DNA of 31,850 nucleotides from NCBI GenBank assembly GCA_002421425.1, contig DIJZ01000011.1, positions 80,429-112,278 of the forward strand, read 5' to 3'. Positions 7,729-15,406 of the stretch are shown here, piece after piece. Position 1 is the first letter of the stretch. Each line of letters starts with the position of its first letter. Made by a program: the position numbers and the translations under genes. This DNA comes from Caldifarciminota bacterium UBA5631 (GTDB taxonomy: Bacteria; Hydrothermota; Hydrothermia; UBA1063). The notes below the pieces were generated by a model. That model ran no database searches, was not told the origin of the DNA, and saw only the letters and a list, made by a program, of their open reading frames with translations.

Positions 7729-10260
7729 GTGATTTTTCTAATACTAACAATAATTTCTGATACGTTTCGTTTCAGCAACCCAAAAGTAATCGAAATAAGG
7801 GATTCCATTTATTCTACTGAAGTCGAAAATTCTCAGAACGATTCTCTAAATTTTGAAGGATCGAAGGGTTTTTATGCATCTATTGACGGCCTTTCTCTCA
7901 GTTTTTCCCAGTCGCTTGATCTTATGGTTTCGGGAAAATTATCTGATAAATACACTCTTGGTGCAAGACTACGAGACAGCGACGTTGCTTATGGTGACGA
8001 TTATTACAGCAAAGCCCTCAAAGATGTTGATGAGATTTGCTTCACGTTAAGAGGAACCGATGGTCTGGAAGTGGACATGGGGAAAATAGTTGCAAATTTA
8101 AGAAAGATAACGGGATTTAGCTTTGGATGTAAAGGCTTTCGAGGATCTTACGGCACTACTGACCAGAAATTCAGGAGAAAGGAGTTGCAGGTTCAAACCC
8201 TGTACAAAGGTCCATATTTTGTGGATTCCGGTTATGATCTTGTTCCCGGGTCTGTTAGGTTGTTCGTAAATGGCCAGCCTGTGAGTAAGGATTTTTACTA
8301 TGTAGATTACAGCACAGGAGCGCTGTACTTTGATGACAGCTATTTACCTGATCCCGGGGATGCAGTTTATGTAGAGTACAGTTTGTATTCAGTTATGCCA
8401 GCTATATATTCTGACGCACACTATAAGGCGACATATTTCAATGTTGATTTTGAGAGGTACACGCTGAGAAGGGAGCTTTTCAACGGTTTTCCATCCGAGC
8501 TTCTTGAGCTTCTTGCCATCAGGGGTGATTCTGCTGGAACTCATCCTTATTACGGTGGATTTGAGAGTGCCGAAGGAGACTATATTTTTCAAGATTCCTT
8601 CTTTGTTTATGCAGGCCCCGGACTTGGTAGTCACAAGGTTTACTTTAAGTATATTGGAAGTGGGCAGGGAAGCTATATCTTTGATAATACAATTGGCGGG
8701 TACAGATATGTCGGCCAAGGAAATGGCTACTATGAGCCTCTGATTGATATCAACCCTCCTGTTGACATTATTGTTTCAGGTTTTAGGTATCAGGGGCTTA
8801 TTGATGGGGGGATTCAGCTTAGCTTTCGAGATTTGAATACGCTGAGTACCAGGGATGACAACGATAACTTCGGATATCAACTAGAGGTTGGAAGAAAGAT
8901 GGGCCTTAATTTATTTAGTTTAGCCTTAAAAGCAAAATACAGGTCCAATAACTTCGGGATGATTGAACCTGAAATTGATGCCGATTGGGGTACGGAAAGG
9001 AGTTCCAAATACGGGCAACTTGATGCAGAAGTCGGAACGCAGAAAATACCAGCTACATTTAAATTTTCATACAGGAATTATTCAGGTAAAAATTCATTTT
9101 TAGTAAAAGGTTGCAGCAGACCCGGGCCATTTATGATAGGGTTTAATCTTCAACGTGAAGATACTCTGAGTTTTGAAGGTGTTGCAGGCTGGAATTCACT
9201 AAAATTGCCAGATGCCAGGATAGTTATTTTACGGACAGATAAACCTGCAAGAGTAATGCTGTATGACGATCTCCCGTACCTCGAGTACCGGACGGGGATC
9301 GTCTGGTCAAAGAGTCGTGCAAGATTGTATCCCTTCTTGACTATAAATTTGAAGGGTGAATTCAAGGATAGTTATGCTAGGGCTTCTGTGTCCTATTTCC
9401 CGGAGTACTGGAATTTTCTCATCTACAATTTGAGTGCTTCCTTCAACGTTTTCCAGGGGATCACTTTTAAGGGAAATTCAAGTCTGGGACCTGTCTATAA
9501 GTCATTGAGAGAGGAGAGATACTATTCGTCGCCCTTTGGCGACTATTCATACGACGAAAGGACTGGATTATTTGTCCCTTCTGAGAACGGCAATTTTGTA
9601 AGAGATATTTTCTCCCTTGGGGTTATAGATACTGCAGCACAAAAGGAATACAGTGTGGGTTTTGATCTTGACCTTTACATTAAGGGTTCGCTGGTTGCTT
9701 ACGGAATTTCCTCAAGGGTAGAAAATGTGTCTGGATTTGAGATCTATCTGTATAGAAGTAGATTTCAGCTGCAGGCTTCTGGAAGAAGCGTAACAGACAG
9801 GCTGGTGATTAATGCCAGGATAAAGAGAGACCACAAGTACTTTGTGATGGTACCTTTTTCTGCATTTCTTTCTTCACGTTTAGGGGTGGAGAACTACTTT
9901 GAGGAACCATTTTCATACTCAGTCCGAAAGCTCACTTTGGTCTTTGAGAAGATGAAATTGAATTTGGAGGGAGGGTTCAGCTACACATACTTTGAAGAAC
10001 TAAAAATTCCCGGCTTGTTTCTTAATATTCTGGGTAGAACATACAAGGGAAATCTAGAAAGCTCCTGGAATATTTTTGCATCTTATCCGATTTCTGATTC
10101 TAGATCGCTACCCTATCTTGTTCCTACCTCGAGGAGGGTAGGAGCAAACCTCATCGTAAAAAGGAAAACAGGGAACGGTGCATACTTTGCCGAACTGCAT
10201 TACCTTAAAAGCGACGTCACTGTTCAGAAGGCAAAGGTTGGGTATCAGTTCTTATTTTAG
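7729..10260 (+). CDS. Large outer-membrane beta-barrel-type protein of unknown function
   Basis: This 843-residue protein is rich in aromatic and alternating residues and ends in VGYQFLF, a C-terminal aromatic typical of outer-membrane barrels. Near residues 170-220 it carries DLVPGSVRLFVNGQPV followed by YYVDYSTGALYF and DPGDAVYVEYS, a beta-sandwich pattern seen in large envelope proteins of FCB-type bacteria. The likely start is GTG at 7729, giving a very short hydrophobic leader (IFLILTII). No Shine-Dalgarno lies close, and the GTG directly follows the TAA of the PEPCK-like gene in the same frame, so translation may depend on termination-reinitiation. The signal peptide is weak, so the true N-terminus is uncertain. 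Its 3' end overlaps the convergent AMMECR1 gene by 9 nt. Function unknown. Confidence 0.78.
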   Translation: MIFLILTIISDTFRFSNPKVIEIRDSIYSTEVENSQNDSLNFEGSKGFYASIDGLSLSFSQSLDLMVSGKLSDKYTLGARLRDSDVAYGDDYYSKALKDVDEICFTLRGTDGLEVDMGKIVANLRKITGFSFGCKGFRGSYGTTDQKFRRKELQVQTLYKGPYFVDSGYDLVPGSVRLFVNGQPVSKDFYYVDYSTGALYFDDSYLPDPGDAVYVEYSLYSVMPAIYSDAHYKATYFNVDFERYTLRRELFNGFPSELLELLAIRGDSAGTHPYYGGFESAEGDYIFQDSFFVYAGPGLGSHKVYFKYIGSGQGSYIFDNTIGGYRYVGQGNGYYEPLIDINPPVDIIVSGFRYQGLIDGGIQLSFRDLNTLSTRDDNDNFGYQLEVGRKMGLNLFSLALKAKYRSNNFGMIEPEIDADWGTERSSKYGQLDAEVGTQKIPATFKFSYRNYSGKNSFLVKGCSRPGPFMIGFNLQREDTLSFEGVAGWNSLKLPDARIVILRTDKPARVMLYDDLPYLEYRTGIVWSKSRARLYPFLTINLKGEFKDSYARASVSYFPEYWNFLIYNLSASFNVFQGITFKGNSSLGPVYKSLREERYYSSPFGDYSYDERTGLFVPSENGNFVRDIFSLGVIDTAAQKEYSVGFDLDLYIKGSLVAYGISSRVENVSGFEIYLYRSRFQLQASGRSVTDRLVINARIKRDHKYFVMVPFSAFLSSRLGVENYFEEPFSYSVRKLTLVFEKMKLNLEGGFSYTYFEELKIPGLFLNILGRTYKGNLESSWNIFASYPISDSRSLPYLVPTSRRVGANLIVKRKTGNGAYFAELHYLKSDVTVQKAKVGYQFLF

Positions 10261-10815
10261 TTCCCGTTCGCTGAAAACAAGGGCCTCAAAGGCGTAAATC
10301 TCGGTCTTATCATCTTTCCAGCATCCAGGATAAAGACCTGCTTTTAAGCAAGTGTGATCGAGGAACGTATGAAGGTCCCAGTTTTCTTCCCTTGCTACCT
10401 GAGGAAGAAGCAGTCCCTGCAAGAAACCCCTCTTAATCAATAAGCCGTGTCTTCCCACTTCTATCTCACTTATATCGTGTATTTGCTCCAGGGGAGTCAG
10501 TACTGAGATTTCAACTTCGAGGTCGTTAATTTCTTCAGATCTAACCGGATGAAACCTCGGGTCGTGAAAGGCAGATTCTTTCGCAAGATCAATTACAGCT
10601 TTCCATAGCGGTTTGATTCCCTTAATGTATCCTATACATCCCCTCAACTCACCACGTTTCTTTAAGGTTACAAAGGCTCCTGTTTCCTCCTTCAGATTCT
10701 CCGTTGGATTCTGCAACTCAGGGTCCTTTTGTCCCATTAGTTTGTTTTCTATAGATTTCCTGGCGAGTTCAAGGAGAGTTTTTTTCTCTTCATCAGTGAG
10801 GGTAAATTTTTTCAT
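10252..10815 (-). CDS. amrA: AMMECR1 domain protein (AmmeMemoRadiSam system protein A)
   Basis: The 187-residue protein matches the AMMECR1 family in length and motifs: TGAFVTLKKRGELRGCIGYI (45-64) contains the family-defining LRGCIG, and DLEVEISVLTPLEQI and the late WDLHTFLDHTCLKAGL segment fit the C-terminal part. The biochemical role of AMMECR1 is not established; in many genomes it sits beside MEMO and a radical SAM enzyme. Its ATG overlaps the stop of the MEMO gene (ATGA), so it is the last gene of the long minus-strand operon. Its stop overlaps the convergent outer-membrane protein gene by 9 nt, and no terminator is visible there. Confidence 0.92.
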   Translation of the reverse strand: MKKFTLTDEEKKTLLELARKSIENKLMGQKDPELQNPTENLKEETGAFVTLKKRGELRGCIGYIKGIKPLWKAVIDLAKESAFHDPRFHPVRSEEINDLEVEISVLTPLEQIHDISEIEVGRHGLLIKRGFLQGLLLPQVAREENWDLHTFLDHTCLKAGLYPGCWKDDKTEIYAFEALVFSERELK

Positions 10816-11639
10816 TGTTTTTCTCCAAAAATAATACCAGCATAACCAACGACGTAGCCTCCGCGTGAACCCGTTACCTCCGCAGAGTTAGTGTAGTGGA
10901 GGAGGTACCCTTCCGTCTTTTTCATGAGGTTCTTCAGGATATTCAAAAGGATTGCTATTCCAATTTCACCACATGCCATTACTTCGCCTTTTGCAGCTTT
11001 GTCGCAAAATGTTTTTACGTCCAGGTCCAGGATGGTAGAAATAGTTCTATTGTCTGTTTCAACGCATTCCCTGTGAGAGTAGCCGTGATAGAGGTCCGAA
11101 CTTGCAATTACGAGTGCACCATATTCCTGGCTTAGTTCTGCCAGGGTCTGTGCTGCATTCTCAATCATTGGGAGATCCATGTCTCCTACGAGGAGAGGGA
11201 CGATCTTACAGTCGGGATTCAAGAATTGAAGGAAGGGGATCTGTACTTCAATAGAATGTTCATCCCTGTGAAGCTCCGGCGAGTTTACGAAAGGTTCCTT
11301 CAATTTCAAGGGTTCTGTAATTTCCGTGCTTATATCGATTTCTCCTAGCGGTGTGACCCATTTGCCCTCTGGCCAGAGGGCTACGCCTTTTAGAAAAGCA
11401 TAGTGAGATGGCCCGAGTACAATTACGTTCTGGAATTTTCTTCTTGAAAAAATTTCTGAATATGTGCTGTATGCTGTAAGTCCTGAAAAAACGTACCCCG
11501 CGTGGGGGACAATACCACCAATCGGATCTGCTGAAATCTCCTTTTTTACCTTCTCCTTCTCAAAATTTTCGAAAAGTCTGCAAAGCTCTGCTCTGGTTCC
11601 TGGATAAAATGTTCCTGAATGTCTTGGATATCGTATCAT
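10812..11639 (-). CDS. amrB: MEMO family protein (AmmeMemoRadiSam system protein B)
   Basis: The 275-residue protein shows the MEMO pattern: GGIVPHAGYVFSG (His46), VLGPSHYAF (His79), RDEHSIEVQIPFLQ (His128), SSDLYHGYSH (181-190) and ACGEIGIAILL (Cys223). His46, His79 and Cys223 correspond to metal-site residues in human MEMO1, a relative of class III extradiol dioxygenases; the bacterial role is unknown. Both ends overlap neighbours by 4 nt: its ATG overlaps the htrA stop, and its stop overlaps the AMMECR1 start. The expected third partner, a radical SAM protein, is not in this window. Confidence 0.93.
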   Translation of the reverse strand: MIRYPRHSGTFYPGTRAELCRLFENFEKEKVKKEISADPIGGIVPHAGYVFSGLTAYSTYSEIFSRRKFQNVIVLGPSHYAFLKGVALWPEGKWVTPLGEIDISTEITEPLKLKEPFVNSPELHRDEHSIEVQIPFLQFLNPDCKIVPLLVGDMDLPMIENAAQTLAELSQEYGALVIASSDLYHGYSHRECVETDNRTISTILDLDVKTFCDKAAKGEVMACGEIGIAILLNILKNLMKKTEGYLLHYTNSAEVTGSRGGYVVGYAGIIFGEKQ

Positions 11640-13165
11640 TTGATTGTAATTGCAATGTACATAGGCATGCCGTTTCTAAGTATTTTAAATCTAAGAGGAC
11701 TTTTTGCATCCTTGTAAGTTCTGGAAGCCTTCGTAAAATCTTTCATATTCTTGATTTCAATATTTCCTATCTTCTGGATCAGGTCGCCTTTCATCAGTCC
11801 AGCAAAATCAGCCACTGAACCAGCCTCTACGTCTTTGACAACTACTCCTGGTTCAGTTCCTGAGTACAGCCGCATTCTCTTTGCAGATTCCAAATCCATC
11901 ACGGTCATACCTATCCATTTAGATTCGGAAATCTGCTCTTCATCAGCGCTTGGCTCTTCCTCAGTTTGTGACCGGGCTGCTTCCTCAGGATATTCTTCAA
12001 TTTTTACTTTAAGAGCCTTTTTTTCACCGTTTTCCGTCACTACTTCAAGGGTGACGGTCTTTCCAGGGGGAGTTTGAGCCACCATTAGTCTGAACGATTC
12101 AACACCTGGTACCTCTTTCCCGTCAAATTTCAGGATTACATCGCCCTCTTTTACGCCCGCTTTCTCAGCTGGACTGTCCTTAAGGACTTTTGAAACGAGT
12201 ACCCCCGAAACCTTATCGAGATTGTAAGTTTTTGCAAGATCAGGTGTAAGTTCCTGAGGATATATCCCGACATATCCCCTTACAACCTTTCCTTTTTTGA
12301 GGATCTGCTCAATGGCAAATTTCGCTGTATTTACAGGTATTGCAAAGCCAATTCCTGCAAAGGCACCCGAGGGTGAAGTGATGGCTGTATTGATTCCAAT
12401 TACTTCCCCCTTTATGTTCAGAAGAGGTCCACCTGAATTTCCCGGGTTTATAGCTGCGTCCGTTTGAATAAAGTTTTCATAAACTGGACCATCAGGAAGG
12501 GGAATTCCCGAACGTCCCTTTGCACTTATTACGCCAACTGTAACGGTTCTCTCCAGTCCAAAGGGGTTTCCGACAGCTATCGCCCAGTCTCCTACTCTAA
12601 TTCTGTCAGAGTCTCCAAGCTTGAGTACAGGCAGATCTTTTTTTACCTTTACTGAAATCACAGCAAGATCTGTATTCTTATCCGCGCCTTTCACTTCCAC
12701 GTTATTTCCTGAGATGGTTGTGCCGTCATAAAGTTTTACAATAATTTTACTTGCATTTGAAATTACGTGATTGTTTGTAAGAATATAGTAGGTGTCTCCA
12801 TCCTTATTAAAAATGAATCCGGACCCAAGGCTTGTTGATTTATATTCCCTTGGAATAGACGGAATGGGAATGTCGAAATACTTCCGGAAGAGTTCGTCAA
12901 AAGGATCTTGCTGATCAAAGAAGGGGCTACCCTTAAATTTCACGACTTTTTCGGTAGAAATGTTAACGACAGCTGGGGTAACCATTTCAGCTACTTTAAT
13001 AAATGGACTTTCAACCTCCCCTGAATCACCCTCGACAAAGTATACTTTTGCGTCCTTTCCCTCAAGGTTTGAAATTTTGAGCTGTGCTGTAATGATAAAA
13101 CCACTTATGGTTCCAAGGAGGAATACCACAAGAATTCCGATGATTAGTTTTGCTTTTTTACCCAT
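11636..13165 (-). CDS. htrA: Periplasmic HtrA/DegP-type serine protease with two PDZ domains
   Basis: The 509-residue protein starts with a signal anchor (about 6-27, LIIGILVVFLLGTISGFIIT). The trypsin-like domain carries the triad His133 (LTNNHVIS), Asp166 (NTDLAVIS) and Ser244 (NPGNSGGPLL). PDZ1 begins about residue 295 (GVLVSKVLKDSPAEKAGV), a charged linker follows (EEEPSADEEQISE), and PDZ2 lies near the C-terminus (GVVVKDVEAGSVADFAGL). It should degrade or chaperone misfolded envelope proteins and sits directly after bamA, whose substrates it would police. AGGAGGT lies 6 nt before the ATG. Length and domain order are standard for DegP. Confidence 0.95.
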   Translation of the reverse strand: MGKKAKLIIGILVVFLLGTISGFIITAQLKISNLEGKDAKVYFVEGDSGEVESPFIKVAEMVTPAVVNISTEKVVKFKGSPFFDQQDPFDELFRKYFDIPIPSIPREYKSTSLGSGFIFNKDGDTYYILTNNHVISNASKIIVKLYDGTTISGNNVEVKGADKNTDLAVISVKVKKDLPVLKLGDSDRIRVGDWAIAVGNPFGLERTVTVGVISAKGRSGIPLPDGPVYENFIQTDAAINPGNSGGPLLNIKGEVIGINTAITSPSGAFAGIGFAIPVNTAKFAIEQILKKGKVVRGYVGIYPQELTPDLAKTYNLDKVSGVLVSKVLKDSPAEKAGVKEGDVILKFDGKEVPGVESFRLMVAQTPPGKTVTLEVVTENGEKKALKVKIEEYPEEAARSQTEEEPSADEEQISESKWIGMTVMDLESAKRMRLYSGTEPGVVVKDVEAGSVADFAGLMKGDLIQKIGNIEIKNMKDFTKASRTYKDAKSPLRFKILRNGMPMYIAITIK

Positions 13166-13186
13166 GGTTCTACCTCCTGTTTGGTT

Positions 13187-15403
13187 TTAGAAAGAAGTGC
13201 CGACTTGTATGTGGGGTACCCATTTCTTTGAGTCAATACCATAAGCAAAATCAAAACCTATTATCCCCATTAATGGGATCTCCATTCGGATTCCTATCCC
13301 CACACCCTTTTTGACGATAAATGGCCTTAAAGTGTTCGCATTTTTGAAAGCATTACCTGCATCGAAGAAAGCAAGAAGGAACATATTGTCATTAAGTCTG
13401 TACCGCTGCTCCAGAGAAAAGATAAAATAAAGCCTTCCACCTATGTTCACATTGTTTTCAATGGGGCCCACACTGTTGAGTTCATATCCCCTTAAGCCAT
13501 AAGTGCCCACATCCCCAAGGAAAAATCTTTCGTAAAAAGGAACAGAGTCCGGGTGATATATTCCTCTAATGTAGCCAGTTTTAAGGGAGAACGCAGAAAT
13601 AAAGGTTTTTGTCTCAGGAATGAGCTTTGAGAGTTCGAATTCTTGCTTAACAAAGTGAATGTCACCTCTAAGGGGGCCTCCAGAAACTTCTCCTTTATAC
13701 GAAAAGATGTTTCCTTTTGTGGCGTTAAAAATCCTGTCCCTGTTATCGAAAGATAAGTTATATGTAAATGCTGAAGACCATTGCCATCCTTTGTCAGACC
13801 AGTAGCGGTAGTATGGGTGGGAAAGGAGTGAAGAATCTATGTCGTGAACATTTGTCTTTTCCAGGCTATACTGGGCGTAGATTTTCCAGTAGTCGTTAAA
13901 AATGCGCTTACCGTAACTGAGGTTTCCACCGTTTCGATCCACCGTGTACTGTGGATAATATGTTGTGAGAGAGTAAAGGCTGAACCCAGCCTGCTGTTTC
14001 TTTCCAAATAGCCAGGGTTCTGTAAAACTGATCTGAAAATTTCGTTTCCGAAAGCCATACTCAACAAGGAAATTAATAATTTCCCCTTTTCCTCTGAAGT
14101 TTGGTTGCTGAATCTGGAAGTATAGCGATAGCCCATCCAGTTGAGAATACGTAGCACCCAACCCTACGTTCCCAGTATATTTTTCCGAAACTTTGAAGAT
14201 TAGGTCCACGTATCCAGAATCCTCTGTGGGTTTGAAATTCACTTCAACATTATCAAAAAAATTCATATAGTAAAGGTCTCTCTGGCTTTTGATAAGTTTT
14301 TCCCGCGAGAAATACTCTCCTGGCAGTACGTCAAGTTCCCTTCTTATTACTTCATCGTAAGTTTTTGTATTACCTGTTATGTCAATTTTGCGTACCCTTA
14401 TTCTTGGGCCCTCAAATATGTATAATTTCAAATCAATAAAGGAATCCCTCACAGCTTCCTGAAACGGGGTTATATTAACATAAAGAAACCCGGAGTCGCC
14501 GTAAAGAGATGAAAGCCCTTCAATAGTTTTGTTTAGATTCTTTTGAGAGTATACTGCGCCTTCTTTGATTTTTGACACTTTGAGAAGGTCTTCTTCTTTG
14601 AAGAATTCATTGCCCTGAACTGTTACATTTCCGAAGTAATGTTTCCGGCCTTCCTTAAGGTACACGTGAACGTACAGTTTGTTTCCGGAAGTTTCTGTTC
14701 GGAAGGAGTCAATTTTGACATCGGGATAACCGTTGTTCTGGTAAAATTCCTTCAGTCGGTTAATATCTTCTTGAAATTTCTCTTCGTCAAATTTGCCGGA
14801 GAAAATTATGAATTTCTTTTCTTTGGTTTTCATTACCCTTTTAAGACGTGTCGCGGGAAAGCTATTGTTGCCGTGAAAAAGAATTTCTGCTATTCGCGCT
14901 TTGTTACCTTCGTTAACCTTCACCAAGACTGAGACAGAACCGTCCTTTTCAGGGGGCGAGATGTCGAAATTCACAGTAGTTCCGTAGTATCCTTTGCTTT
15001 TGTATTGGTCCATTATAAAATTTTTGACTTTGAAGAGGGCAGCATTACTTACAGGAATGTTTTGTTTTATTCCAAGGGTATCTTTGACTTTTGAGGGTTT
15101 GACAACTCTCATTCCTTCGAAAGTCATTTCCTTCAGTTTTGGGTTTTCTTTCACTTCCAGAATTATGTCAACCTTTTGAGACTCAATCCAGGCTTGTAAC
15201 GACAGGTCTTTGAAGTAATCCTTAAGATACGCATTTTTCAACGCGTTCCTTAGCGATAGCTGATTAATACTTTGCCCCTTTCTTAGATTCAGTGCACCGA
15301 GAATTGTTTGCTGGTCCCACCAATTCATTCCTTCAATTTTAACGTCTCTAATAGAGTACGATACTTGCCCTTCTAATAGAAGCAAAACAAGTGCAAAAAG
15401 CAA
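13187..15403 (-). CDS. bamA: BamA outer-membrane protein assembly factor
   Basis: The 738-residue protein has about five POTRA repeats over residues 18-400 (for example VKIEGMNWWDQQTIL, MTFEGMRVVKPSKV, ILFHGNNSFPATRL, VTVQGNEFFKEEDL, IDITGNTKTYDEVI) and a C-terminal 16-strand-type Omp85 barrel. GLRGYELNSVG is the loop-6 motif region, and the protein ends in Phe (IQVGTSF), the barrel insertion signature. It inserts beta-barrel proteins into the outer membrane. The start is TTG at 15403; the Shine-Dalgarno GGGAGG lies inside the last two codons (Gly-Gly) of clpC, with only 3 nt between genes. The N-terminal leader MLFALVLLLLEGQVSYS is short but plausible as a signal peptide. Confidence 0.95.
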   Translation of the reverse strand: MLFALVLLLLEGQVSYSIRDVKIEGMNWWDQQTILGALNLRKGQSINQLSLRNALKNAYLKDYFKDLSLQAWIESQKVDIILEVKENPKLKEMTFEGMRVVKPSKVKDTLGIKQNIPVSNAALFKVKNFIMDQYKSKGYYGTTVNFDISPPEKDGSVSVLVKVNEGNKARIAEILFHGNNSFPATRLKRVMKTKEKKFIIFSGKFDEEKFQEDINRLKEFYQNNGYPDVKIDSFRTETSGNKLYVHVYLKEGRKHYFGNVTVQGNEFFKEEDLLKVSKIKEGAVYSQKNLNKTIEGLSSLYGDSGFLYVNITPFQEAVRDSFIDLKLYIFEGPRIRVRKIDITGNTKTYDEVIRRELDVLPGEYFSREKLIKSQRDLYYMNFFDNVEVNFKPTEDSGYVDLIFKVSEKYTGNVGLGATYSQLDGLSLYFQIQQPNFRGKGEIINFLVEYGFRKRNFQISFTEPWLFGKKQQAGFSLYSLTTYYPQYTVDRNGGNLSYGKRIFNDYWKIYAQYSLEKTNVHDIDSSLLSHPYYRYWSDKGWQWSSAFTYNLSFDNRDRIFNATKGNIFSYKGEVSGGPLRGDIHFVKQEFELSKLIPETKTFISAFSLKTGYIRGIYHPDSVPFYERFFLGDVGTYGLRGYELNSVGPIENNVNIGGRLYFIFSLEQRYRLNDNMFLLAFFDAGNAFKNANTLRPFIVKKGVGIGIRMEIPLMGIIGFDFAYGIDSKKWVPHIQVGTSF

Positions 15404-15406
15404 GGT

